A DNA stretch of 64,000 nucleotides, taken from the NCBI GenBank assembly GCA_025449115.1, contig JAHLKC010000162.1, forward strand, positions 1 to 64,000, in the 5' to 3' direction. A program made the translations under genes and the position numbers. Under the pieces are notes generated by a model. That model was not told the DNA's origin. It saw only the letters and a program-made list of their open reading frames with translations, and searched no databases. Positions within the stretch are counted from its first letter, which is position 1. Each line of letters begins with the position of its first letter. Below are positions 25,999-36,951 of this stretch, one piece after another. This stretch comes from Chytridium lagenaria. Lineage: Eukaryota; Chytridiomycota; Chytridiomycetes; Chytridiales; Chytridiaceae.

Positions 25999-26355
25999 AT
26001 GCAGTCCATCACGATCCTTGCTCTCCTCCTCGCCTTTGTCGCCATCTTTACCAACGCACGCCCCTCTGGACCCAACGTCCCAAGATGCCGTGACGAACGT
26101 GTCTTTGCAGCCGCCGACTCCTACCTCGCCGCCTACCCTTGCGTTCTCACCGCCTTCAAGTCGAGCTTCACCACCACCAATTCATGCAGAGCGTGCGATG
26201 TGAGTGTCCTTGCTTCGACGCTTGGGCCTTCCATTGCTGTTTGCCCTCTGTCTGAGAGGACGATTCTTCAGGCAAAGTTGGTTGAACTTAAGGCTGTCCT
26301 TGATCAAGCCTTGTGTCAAGATCTAAGCGCATCTTTTACGCTGCGTGAACCTTGA
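25999..26355 (+). CDS. Small cysteine-containing secreted protein
   Basis: An uninterrupted 118-codon frame. The first residues MQSITILALLLAFVAIFTNA form a typical signal peptide, with cleavage likely before RPSGPN. The mature part is about 97 residues with six cysteines (in PRCRDE, AYPCVL, NSCRACD, AVCPLS and ALCQDL), which could make three disulfides, and it is otherwise Ala/Leu/Ser-rich and probably helical. The ATG at 25999 was chosen over the frame beginning upstream because it starts the signal peptide and follows the TATA box and CA-rich leader. No family recognised. A secreted role is inferred from the signal peptide only. Confidence 0.75.
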   Translation: MQSITILALLLAFVAIFTNARPSGPNVPRCRDERVFAAADSYLAAYPCVLTAFKSSFTTTNSCRACDVSVLASTLGPSIAVCPLSERTILQAKLVELKAVLDQALCQDLSASFTLREP

Positions 26356-26789
26356 CAATATTGTTGGGATTTCTTTCATTTCTTTTTGCTTGGCCCCTCG
26401 ATTGATGGCGTGTTCGAGATTGCTTTTGTTGGCATTGTTTTTTGCTATCCTTTATTCTTTTCAGCAATGTTGGCGAATGGCCCAGAAGCTTTCTTCCTTT
26501 TTTCTTATCCCTTGTGTATCTATTGTATGTATGTGTTGGATCTGTTGTCTATAGTGCCTAGTTCGGCTCGATTGCCTGAACTTCAGTGTTTTTGAGAGAT
26601 GGAATATATTGTTCTTGTGCGAGACTTCTGACTCGTGCCTTTTTTGTTACCCTTGTTTCACCTTGATGTCGCGTGTCGCAAATAGTACGAAATTCTGGAC
26701 ACAAAGAAAAGTTTCGAAAACATTCCACCTCCATCGACATTTCCCAACCAAAAACGCATCAACATCTATCCATACATCCATCCCAAACA
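26356..26789. other. Intergenic, 3' region of secreted-protein gene
   Basis: T-rich sequence after the stop, then the short promoter region of SGT1. Nothing else recognised. Confidence 0.4.
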
Positions 26790-28191
26790 ATGACCAACCC
26801 TCAAGAAACGGACCTCTACTCCCAAAAGCCAACTCGCCTTTGTAGACGAAGATTACGACCTCTCCCTCACCCTCTTCACCCGTCTCATCGACGCCAACCC
26901 CTCTTCCGCCGATTACTACCTCAACGAGCCATCACCCATTCCAAGCTCTCCAACCCTCTCGACGCCCTCAACGACGCCACCGCCGCCATCATGCTTGCAG
27001 CAGGAAACACGGACATTGCGGCAAAGGCGAATATGCGGAAAGGTGTAGCGTTGTTTGAGTTGAAGAGGTTTGAAGAGGCTTTGGAAGCGTTGAAGGAGGC
27101 GAAAAAGGATTGGATCAAAGGATAAACAGTTGGAGAAGTGGATTGAAAAATGTGAGGCTTTGGTGCCCGTGAAGGTGGTGGCTGCTGCAGGTGAGTTTGG
27201 GGTTATTTTTTTGTTTTTGGAAGGAATGTTTTGTTGAATCGGTTTGTGGTGAAAGCAGAAACAGTACCCCCGCAGACTATCGCTCCCGCCGCTCCATACC
27301 TTCCACCAGCCAAGGTCTGCATTCATTTATTCATCTTTTTTCCTTCTTTTTTTTATTTGTGGCAGCTTTCTGCTTTTTTCTTAATGATCGTTATCCACCG
27401 CCATTGATTTCATATTAACCCCTCCACCACCACAAAGATCCGCCACGAATGGTTCCAAAACGAAAACTTTGTCACCGTCTCCGTCTTTATCAAAAAACAC
27501 CAAAAAGGAACTCGTCAACATCGACTATGCCCTAAATCCCTCTCCGTCACTGTCAAACTCCCCACAGGGAGTGACTTTACTCTAGACCTCGACCCACTCG
27601 CTCATGCTATTGTGCCGAGTGAAAGCAAAACATTCCATTCTGGGTTCAAAGATTGAGATTAAGTTGAAGAAGGAGAATGTGGGGGTTATGTGGGGGACTT
27701 TGGAGGGAGAGGATGAACCGATTTTGAGGACTATGCAGGCTGCGGGTGAACCAACGTATCCGTCGTCGTCAAAGAAGGTATGATCATGTTTCCAAAATAT
27801 TCCTCTACAATCGTATTTCCTCTACCATTATATTTCCTCTACCATAAAATTTCCTCTGCATAGTATTTCCTCTACCATCCTATACTCTCTACTCCCTGGT
27901 GTTTCATTTATCCCGTTAAAAGTTTCGAGAGATTAACGTTTCATGATAGAAGCCCAACTGGGATGCCCTCGCGAAATCGATTGAAGAAGAAAACCCGAAG
28001 GCGAGGCAGCGCTCAACTCGTTGTTCCAGCAAATCTATCGCAATGCCGATGATAACACGCGACGAGCCATGATGAAGAGTTTTGTGGAGAGTAATGGAAC
28101 CACGTTGTCTACTAATTGGGAGGAGGTGGGGAAGGGGAAGGTGGAGGTGAATCCGCCGGAAGGGATGGTGGCGAAAAAGTTTGATTTGTAA
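26790..28191 (+). CDS. SGT1: SGT1-like co-chaperone (TPR-CS-SGS)
   Basis: HSP90 co-chaperone acting in kinetochore and SCF ubiquitin-ligase assembly in yeast. Order of domains: TPR repeats from about residue 10 ([57 protein letters not shown]); a CS domain ([52 protein letters not shown]); and the SGS box ([61 protein letters not shown]), ending TAA at 28189-28191. Introns fit before ETVPPQT, before IRHEWF and before NWDALAK. At least four single-base lesions in homopolymers (for example near 26835, 26930, 27493 and 27645) interrupt the frame; correcting them restores conserved sequence throughout. Confidence 0.9.
27795..27895. repeat. Minisatellite in an SGT1 intron
   Basis: Five imperfect copies of a 16-18 bp unit, TATTTCCTCTACCAT, run through the last intron of SGT1 before its SGS exon. 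Confidence 0.75.
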
Positions 28192-28897
28192 AAGTTTTGT
28201 GGGTGTTGGTTTTTTTGTTTGTTTTTTGTGGGGATCTGGAATTTCTTTTTTCTTTTTTTTTTCTTTTTTCGTTTTCTTTGGGTGTGTAATTATGGGAGAG
28301 AGGATGGGAGTGGGTGTTTTTTGTATGTGCAAAATGCTTTTTTTAGAATGAAGAAAGTGGTGATGATTTGCATACCTCTTTTTTTTTTTTGAGTCTGGTG
28401 TGGGTTTTTGAACGAAAATGAACAAAACGGATGACAAAGTCTTTAGCGTGGGGATTGTGATGCCTGAATCTAATGAATCTTTTTGTTTTTTAAATCACAT
28501 CACTTGCTAAAACTGTGACGCATAAGTCAATGTAAGCTTAACAAATTACAGTTATCAATTTTGATATTTCTTTACTCGGTCATCTCATAAATTCATCTCA
28601 ACACTTGTCGCTTTAAACAAGCCCATGTTTTAAAAAACCGTACACGCTTTTCTCATGATTTCATCTCAACGTGGAGCGCAAAAACGCAGGGTAAACGAGA
28701 TTTATATTAAGTATCTAAGGATATGTGATTGTTTTGACCAAAAAAATGTTTGAAAAAGAAACAAGACAATAAAAAGAAACAATAACAATAATATTAATAG
28801 AGAAGGCCTTGTGCCAATCTGGGGTAAAAAGAATTCAGGTTTGATGGTTTTTGGCTTGGAGGACGTCATCAGGAGATTTGAATGTGTTGGACTTTTT
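28192..28897. other. Convergent intergenic region
   Basis: Between the stops of SGT1 and transporter copy B. It is T-rich just after SGT1, including several T runs. The minus-strand frame 27916-28437 is an artefact of this composition. Confidence 0.4.
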
Positions 28898-30689
28898 TTA
28901 TGATTTAGTCATTCTACGCGATAGACCGATGGAACTGGAGATTTTTAAAAGTGAGGTTAGAATCGGTAAGGATTATAAAAATATATGGAAGGGAGAGGAA
29001 GGGACTTGAGGTTTACCTATACCATGCCCCGCCGATTAGTGTTAGGAGGATACCTGTGATCATAAAGTAAATCGAAACGTTAGACAAATGGATTAATTGG
29101 GAAAAAAAACGGCCACCACTTACCCAACCCATTAGGAGGCACGGTAATAATATACCCAAACACCCACACACTCAACGCAATCGTCATACTCTGCTTCACA
29201 TTCCCCGCCACAGTCATACTCAAAGCTCCGACCCTCCGGTTCGCCATAAACGACACCAAATTCAAGAAAAACGCCAACCCCCATTCACCAACAACGCCAC
29301 CATCAACGCCGCAATGGACACTTCGAAGCTCCATCCGATGCAATGGAAACACCGATAGTCACCATCATTGGGGAGATGAAGCGTTGGAACGCCGAGAGTT
29401 CACCCGACCACCATGCGACGAGGAGACATTGGAGAGTGGCGAGACCGGACATGCGACGGAGGAGGTCGAGAGGGTGGAAGTGGAGGGTGCCGACGAGGAG
29501 ACGGTTGGTGCAGATGCCTTTTAGGGAGGAGAGGAGGACGCCGAGGAGGGTCATGAGGAGGCCTGGGATGGAGAATTCGTATTCTCCGAGTGTGGCTAGG
29601 GCGACGCCAGCAATGACCTGATAAAAATCACGCGGGTATGCAGAAACAGGAGGCATGATATAGTTAGTATATGTAGTAGATACGATTACTGGACAAGATA
29701 AAGCTCACCATCATAAGTGATAGGTAAACATTTTGGTTCGCAATCTTTTTCCCAAAAAACACACTCTCCAACGCCAACGTCACCGCTGGATTTGTGCTTC
29801 TCACCACCTGATGAAACGGCAATGACACCATATTGAGCGATACATTCGACACTGCGATATTGACTGTATATAGAACAGAGAACATGAGGATTGTAATCAC
29901 GTCATGTCGTTTAGGTCCTTTGACGGTTGATGTCGGAAGCGAGACGGTTGTGGATGAGGGTGTTGATGTGGAAATGGGGTCGTAGGTTTGTTTGGAGGTG
30001 GGGACGAGAGATAGAAAGATGATGGAACCGATGCAGGAGAGGAAGGTGTGGATAGCGGTGAGGAGCCAGGGGAAGTTGAAATGGAAGAGTTTCATGATGA
30101 CTTTGTTGTCTGTAAGAAAGGGGCAGCATTAGCAGACGAACATAAATCAACAACAATGATGTTAAACGAAAAGAATACAAAGTTGATCAAGATGATATCA
30201 CAAAGGAAACTACTCACACATGGTCATGGATAAGTTGAGTAAAAAGTAAACGACAACAATGAAATGTGGATTATCAATAGCTTCCACAACCCAAGCAATT
30301 CGATTCCCAACTTCCTCCAAGCACATCACAACCCCAGAAAACCTCGACATCATTCTCGACATTCTCTGTCGTTCATTCTGCCGCTTCATCCTCCAACGAT
30401 CTATCCGTGACAGCTTGGAAATGTCAATCGAGACCGCAGAAGGGGTGGGCTTGTTGTGTTTCTCATCATCAATGTAATGGGTTGAAGCGGGGAGTGGTGC
30501 GGATGGAAATGAGGCGGATGATATGGATGGTGGTGGAGTTGTATGTGAGATTTGATCTAGAAAGGGTGGTTTTGAGTCCTTTGCCGAGAGGTGTTCCGTA
30601 TCCAGCCGATGAGTTGATGAAACGGATGTAGTGTGTTGCTGATGATGCTGAGCTCTTGCGTCGTCTTGTATGGAGGTTGATGCCGCCAT
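28898..30689 (-). CDS. TPT/DMT-family transporter, copy B (inverted duplicate)
   Basis: Same multi-pass TPT-type transporter as at 2179-3976, in opposite orientation. It starts MAASTSIQDDARAQ (copy A: MVASTFIQDDARAQ) and has the same exon order, ending SSIGLSRRMTKS, TAA at 28898-28900. From the start to the exon ending IITVPPNGLG, exons and the first two introns are almost identical to copy A; the last two introns are unrelated in sequence and the last exons differ moderately. Here the exon 2 frame is intact (SIIFLSLVPTSKQTYD), whereas a run of five G near 29280 (six in copy A) breaks the frame coding VNGGLAFFLNLVSF. So each copy is broken at a different homopolymer. Confidence 0.8.
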
Positions 30690-30703
30690 GATTCAACGCT
30701 ATG
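29125..30703 (-). repeat. Inverted duplication, right arm (core)
   Basis: Partner of the left arm at 2165-3742. Intron 2 (about 29644-29712) matches copy A base for base by eye; intron 1 differs by about two bases. Confidence 0.85.
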
Positions 30704-31679
30704 TGGTATTGATAACAACGTGTCGACGGTGTTGTCGTAGTGATGATGGGAGACGAGGGTCGTTGATGGCGAGTTTGGGGTGATGGATGGATGATGACGG
30801 CTGGAGCGTGCGTTTTCCTTTTTGAACCCCTTCCTTGTCAGCGAATGGTGGAATTCCTGATTTTCGTCCTATGCAAGATTTCTTGGCAGACGCAGAAACC
30901 CCTTTTCCGCATACAAAAAAATTAACTTGCGGGTGAAAAAAGTTTGGTGAGACGGGGGGTGTCTGATCCGTCGTTGAAGTGGTATGTCACTGCTGTCGCT
31001 GAATCGGCGTGGACGCGATAGAGAGAGAGAGAGAGAGAGGACAGTTTAATGCCGTCAAATCTTGACGAAAGTTAGCAATAACTCCTTACTGAGTTAAAGT
31101 TGTCGATTGAGTTTATCGAATCTCCAATCCCTTTCGCTAAAACAACTAATAAAAATCATCCGCAAAACCTTCCTAAGACTCGAAAATCCTTAAAGATTGT
31201 AAATGCTTCGGAACTGTTTCTGCAACTATGCTTAATCCACCGGCGATCTTCACAAATTGGGTTTATTAATGTCACGGAATTTTGAAGATCTTCATATAAG
31301 ATGAACGTGCTGGATCTTCAAAAGAAAAAGAAAAAAACACTCGTGCGCCACGTGTATCAGTGCTGTGAGCCTGTGTTCCTTCATCGATGCTTGTACAGAA
31401 ATTCCCTTAACAGCTGAGCCTCGTATAGAAAGGCCACGTAGTCATCCTATTGTTGTAGGTGGCGGAGGGTTTGAGGTGGTATGTGCACCATCGCCAACGG
31501 AAGATATTGATTTATGGCTACAGTCTTGAAGACGTAAAAAAAAAATTCATACTGCAATGCATACAAAACAGGATGCCGAATATAAGCAGACATATATTGA
31601 AGAGAGAGTCTTAGTAAAGCCCCCCACTCCTGGGCCGTGAAATATGCCCTCTATATGTAACGCATCTGGGGTATCAAAT
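30704..31679. other. Intergenic: promoter of copy B and 3' side of ESF1
   Basis: Holds a diverged version of the copy A leader near 30840-30900, a GA microsatellite at about 31018-31040, and otherwise no recognised gene. Confidence 0.5.
31018..31040. repeat. GA microsatellite
   Basis: About ten uninterrupted GA units upstream of transporter copy B. Confidence 0.9.
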
Positions 31680-34202
31680 CTATTGAGGATTCGCACGTTT
31701 ACCTTGCTTTTGCGGCGCAAGTGTTTTTCGCTTGATCTGTAATCAAGAATAGAATCCCGCATGTTAGCTCGCACGAAAACACACACAAAAAAAAAAAGAA
31801 AAAAGGCAACATCCATCCACGCACCGAATCCACAAGCCCCTTGAGTTGATCCTCTTGGAAACAGGTTTGGGAGCCTCGTCCATCGGTTTCTTCTGATCGA
31901 CAACGTTGAGCGATCGTTTCTCAGCAAGGAGCTTCTCCATGTTTTTCGTCTTCTTGAAACTACATAGCGAAAACGTGAATAAATACTTGGCGTCATATCT
32001 AAAATATGAACATACTTTGGATTTGTAGGATCAATCGCAAACTGATGCGACGTCAGCGCCTGAGCGAATCGTGGATCCATCGTATTCAACTCGAAATCAT
32101 CCTGCGTGTCTTCCAATTGTTTGACATGCTTCTTCTTCTTCTTGTTCAACTGCTTTTCTTGCTTCAAGATTTCTAATATAAAAACCTTGTTAGAAATGAT
32201 ATGCGGTTAAACAAGGGTTTCTCACGTCTTGCGTCAAAGTGCCTGGACTGCGTTTGGTTTTCATCGTCCATCATGATCAGCTCAAGCTCGGCCTTGGATT
32301 TAGCTTGTTCAGCTGCAGTCTCCTTCTTACTCTTCTTGGCGGCTATGAGGAAAAAGGTTAAGTGGGATAAAGGTGAAAGTTCAGATCTTACGTTTAGGTT
32401 TGTCGCTCTCGAAAAAGTCGTCTGCGACAAAGTAAAAAGAAAACGTCAGCAATATAAAAAAAAAACCGATGCTTTTACCTTCATCGTCAGAATCCGCATC
32501 CTTCTTCTTTCTCTTCAGCTCGGCGTTACGCTCCTTTTTCCTCTCCCGTTTCATCCGCATCTGCGCTTCAAACACAGTCTCGTTCTCTCTTGCTACAAAA
32601 CCCCAACAAAATTAACACAAAACTTCAGCACCACAGAGCATATAAAAAAATAGTAAAACATAATCTCACCTTCTTCGACGCCATCTTCTCCGCAACAGCC
32701 TCACTTAACCCAGGTGTGAAAGTAATCTCCATATGCACATCATCCTCTTTCTCCTTCTTCTTTCCTTTCCCAAGCACCGGCGCCGCTTCCTCTCCGTCCT
32801 CCCCACCCCCCTCCAACAACAACGCCTTATACTTCATCACCTTCTCCTCATCCAACTCCCCTCACTCTCCTCCGAAGACGAAGCAAGATACGCCTTGAAA
32901 TCCATATCCTTAATCTCCTCTTTCGAAAACTTTTTCCGCGTCACTCGAATCCGTTCAGGGTCATCCTCATCCCACGTTAACTTGACACGGGAATGTTGAA
33001 GTGCCTACAAAAAGTCATTTAGACAGATATATATAATATGCGCTGTACGTTTGTGGTGAAATCGGCGGGGATGTAGCTGGAGGGGGGTTCGGTGATGGTT
33101 TCGCGGGGTTTGTTCTCAAATTCCATGTCGTCAGGGATGTATCGTAAATCAAAGTAGTTGGCGCTTTTCTCAAACTCGGCACCATCGCAGCCTTCTACGA
33201 TAGCAGAGGCCGTGGCAGTGGTGTCGCATTCAACGACAGCGTAATAATACCTATTTGTTGTTGTTATAACTCGTTAATCCAAAAACAATAAATTACTTTA
33301 ACCGCTCGAGCTGGTATTTTCTCAATGCTTGTTCATCAAAATCATCCTGATCTTGATCGTAGAATAGTGGCTTGTTGACGTCGTCATCGTTTTTAAATAT
33401 CTCAGCCGGTGGGCCTTCACGTTCCTCCTAAAACATCACCTAAATCAGCCCCCAACTTTGACGCCGTATTAGAATAACGAACCTTCTCCAATCTCTCCTT
33501 TCCAAAATCAGACGGAATGATGGATATGGAAAGAATCTGTCCTTTCTTTGGCTTGAACCCCTCAAACGCCTTCCAAAGGTCTGATGCCTTCAAATTATCC
33601 CAATCCAAATTCACAACTGCGAAACGGCAGGAAGGAGGTCCACGTTCAACCTTTTTACCGTCCGTTAAAAAAATACCCATAACAACAGGTTGTTACCTTT
33701 TCTTCTTCTTTAAGCTCAATCCCAACATCATCATTTTCCTCTTCAACCTCCACATCGGCCTCCTCTTCTTCATCCGACGATTCGACAAACATCTCTCCAC
33801 GGATAAGCCTCGATCCTTCCATCTCCTCCTCATCCTCATCACCTTCACTAACACCAAAGTCTTCCTCCTCCTCCTCAGCACCCTCATCGTCTCCCTCCCC
33901 CTCCTCCCCGTCCTCCTCCTTCTCATCCTCCTTCTCATCCACCCTATAAAACCTCCTCATGTCCTCCGAAGTCGTCGCCTTGACTTTTCGGCCATACCGA
34001 TCCCTAGCTAAGCTTACCCAGTCAGTCAAATCGCCCTAGAAGCATGCAACAGTAGAATAGATACTCAACTGGACGTTCCAAATTCCTCGCCATCAAAAAT
34101 CGCCTGGAAACGGGGATCAACAACGACTTTGGAGGAGTTCTTTTTGGGACGGAGGAAACGGGGGTCCCGCTTGAGACGGGCGAAACGTTCATCGTCTTCC
34201 AT
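31680..34202 (-). CDS. ESF1: Pre-rRNA-processing protein ESF1
   Basis: Nucleolar factor for 18S rRNA maturation. It starts MEDDERFARLKRDPRFL with the family's KDPRF-type opening, then FQAIFDGEEFGT and DWVSLARDRYGRKV, followed by a long Glu/Asp-rich stretch. The conserved core reads CRFAVVNLDWDNLKASDLW, ILSISIIPSDFGKERLE, YYYAVVECDTTATA, ANYFDLRYIPDDMEFE and VKLTWDEDDPERIRV. The C-terminal NUC153 region shows DPRFAQALTSHQFAIDPTNP. The end is best read DQLKGLVDS then IKRKTLAPQKQGKRANPQ, TAG at 31680-31682, after adding back one G near 31844. Several other frame steps (near 32860 and 33700) also need single-base repairs. About ten introns. Confidence 0.88.
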
Positions 34203-34530
34203 GGTAGTTGTTGAGGGTTCTTTTTTTTTTTTTTTTTGGTGGAATTGTCACAGTAAAGCTAAGAAAACAACAAAAGCTTGCCTATTGGCAAAAAACGCTT
34301 TAAGGCGCGACAATGTGCTGTTTAAACAGGTTTTTAAGATACAGATAAAACGTGGCCTTTTACGTACGGATATGAGAAGAAAAGCCATCTTAAAAAAAAT
34401 AAGAAAAGAAAACCGAAAATGGCACAACTAAATTCATCCTTAGGCCTTGTAAAAACAAAAAGGTATATATATGTACAAGCCAAATGCGGGCGCAAAAGAA
34501 AAAGAAAAACAAAGAATGAAACAACCGCCA

Positions 34531-35731
34531 TCACCAGCTCCCCATCTCATTCTGACTCTTCATCGTATACGCAAGCTCTTTCACGTTCATCAACTGTCTC
34601 GCAATGTTAACCATGTTCACCACATAAATAATGAACGCTAAAATAAACCCCGTACAATACGACACCACCAACGTCGCATAATACAAAAACACACTATTAT
34701 TGATCAAAAACATGATCACACCGTAAAACATGGAATACCCTATCAAAGTGGACGCTCCAACCACAAGCCATCCAAGCGTCGTCACCGCATTCTTTAGCGC
34801 AAGAACAATCTCGGCTTGTTGCGTCGCGGCTATACTGGCCACGCTTGTGGTGTTTTGATGAGTGCTTAAAATGGGTGTAGGGCTTTTCCGTGTTGCGCTT
34901 AACATGCTTGAGGAATTTTTCCGTCCTGTGCTGCTGAGCCTTCCAATAGATGGACCCATGACGGAACGGAGGTGAGAGGCAAAGCTGTTTCGAGCGACGA
35001 TGAGGACAATATCGAGGGCGATGAAACAGAGCAGCCATAGTCCTGCGCAAGTCGACACGATGACCATGAATCGTCCGTGAACCGTTTTAGTGTGTTCCGT
35101 GTATTGAAAGTAATCGCTGTAGTAGCCTTGGTAGATGAACAGGGCTGTGACGGAGGTGATGGGGAGGATGAGGGCTGGAGAGGAAGATGGTTCGGATGAT
35201 GCGGATGGTGCGGTTTTGGAGGGAGTTGGATTTAAGAACCATGTTGACAAAGAGTAAGGCGGCGATGTACAGGATGTAAACGCCAAGACCGTTCAGCGAG
35301 CTAATGCGTCATGATCAATAATGTTAAAAAAGGTGCAAGGACTTACTGAAGAGAACGGTTCGAATGGAGACGTAAATGGACAGTGAAAGCGCTATTGCGT
35401 TAAAGAGGCATGAGATGGCCATGAGGGCGAGAAAGACTTCGAATTGGGAGAGTTGGTGGTAATCGGGTGGAGGAATGTTGCGGAGAAGAGATCGTTTGCG
35501 ACGAACGTGGACGGATAGAAAGGTCACAAGGATTCCGAGGAGGACTGTACCCCAGTTGACCCATACCAGCACGGTTGCAGTTTCTTTCCATGCTGGGACC
35601 AAGTGGCAGTCCTTGATTTGGGAGTAAAAGCATTCCTCTATTGAATATGTTAGTGGGGGTATCCCCTTTGATGAGCCTTACGTTTCCAGGTAGAGGTCGG
35701 AGGTGTTTAATGGTGATGATGGTCTTGCCAT
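34531..35731 (-). CDS. Seven-TM membrane protein, paralogue 1
   Basis: Membrane protein of unknown function with seven predicted hydrophobic segments and a short outer N-terminus. It starts MARPSSPLNTSDLYLE (ATG 35729-35731), then an intron, then ECFYSQIKDCH with two cysteines. Helices follow at VLVWVNWGTVLLGILVTFLS, FEVFLALMAISCLFNAIALS, VYILYIAALLFVNMVL, ALILPITSVTALFIYQGYY, FMVIVSTCAGLWLLCFIALD, LGWLVVGASTLIGYSMFYGV and YYATLVVSYCTGFILAFIIY. A Ser-rich loop lies between helices 5 and 6. It ends QNEMGSW, TGA. One base is out of frame near 35180. The architecture resembles a 7TM receptor, but no receptor motif is recognised. The closest relative here is the gene at 49802-51065. Confidence 0.75.
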
Positions 35732-36951
35732 GTCTCTGGTGAAGTGGTGGGATGTGGTATAAATTAGGTGCAAGAAAAGAAGCGGACGACGACGCGCCTC
35801 TCATTTATTTATTTTGATGTTACATTCAAATATCTTTTTTTTTTAATTAAATATATTCCGAATGTTGCCACACCCATTACCCCATATATGGGCAAGACCT
35901 CCCTTGTTTTTTAACATAATTGGGATAAAAAGGAAACAAAATGAAAGATGAAACGGAATTTTGTATTTATTTATCCTGAAACAATTTCGCCATAAATGAC
36001 TTGTGCAAATAACCTACAAAAAGCCCTTTTTTAGCAAACCCAATATCTGGATACTTTAAACCCCCATTGACTTGCTTTCTTTAACGCGAAAACTTGACTG
36101 TATTGTTTCAAATAAACAGGAATGTTACGTTAGGATCTCTTTTCATTATTGCTTTCAAACAAACGTCTTTTAATAACATCACGCAACACCATCTCACCCG
36201 TTTTTTCCACAAAAAGCCCAAAAAAGGTCCTACGACCCCCGTAATGTCTGCGAAAACAAACCAGCACATGGGGAAAACCGAAAAACCACCACATTCACGA
36301 AAGACATTGAATACGGAGCGCTGGTCATTGCTTTCGACTCAATCACGACAAACGTTGGTTTGGGTTTCACTAGTTTGTTGACGGTTTCTTTGTTCACAAA
36401 AGCGTTCCTTTCAACGCCCCCAAAACACATCTTTTAAGAAAAACCGTCATGTTGTGTCGACGGTTTCTTTATCATGAAAAGCGTGACTTTCAACGCCTTA
36501 CACCACGCCTAAAAAAACACATCACAACACATCATCAAGCCCCCAAAATTCCAAAAAAAAAAGGTACAATCTATTCCTACGACCGATAAAGTCTGCGAAA
36601 AAAACAACAAAAACAACACGAAAAAAGAAAAAAAGAATCAAGGGAACCGTAAACCCCACATCTCTCAAACAAACCGACAAAAGAAAACTCGTAAAAAAAA
36701 CACACGATAACGATCCAAAAAAAAAACAAACAAGGAAAACAAAAGCACCACCACCCAAAAAAAGAAAAAGGATACTCAAAAACTCTCCTTTCATCCACAC
36801 AAAAAAAGGCAAAAAACGAGAAACGCCTAACAGAAAAAAAAAAAAGGGTTTACCACAAACGTAAAAATCACAAAAAAAAGAAAAAGAGGGAAAGAGGAAG
36901 GGTGGGGGGAGAAAGTGTGGGTAAAAAAAAAAACGACATATCAAATCACCT
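35732..36951. other. Intergenic with a local duplication and A-rich tract
   Basis: Two diverged copies of a word reading GTTGACGGTTTCTTTG... with AAAAGCG and TTTCAACGCC lie at about 36375-36418 and 36456-36497. A second pair (CCTACGACC...GTCTGCGAAAA) is at about 36229-36255 and 36577-36602. From 36540 the plus strand is full of A runs, giving a meaningless 269-codon minus-strand frame. Confidence 0.6.
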
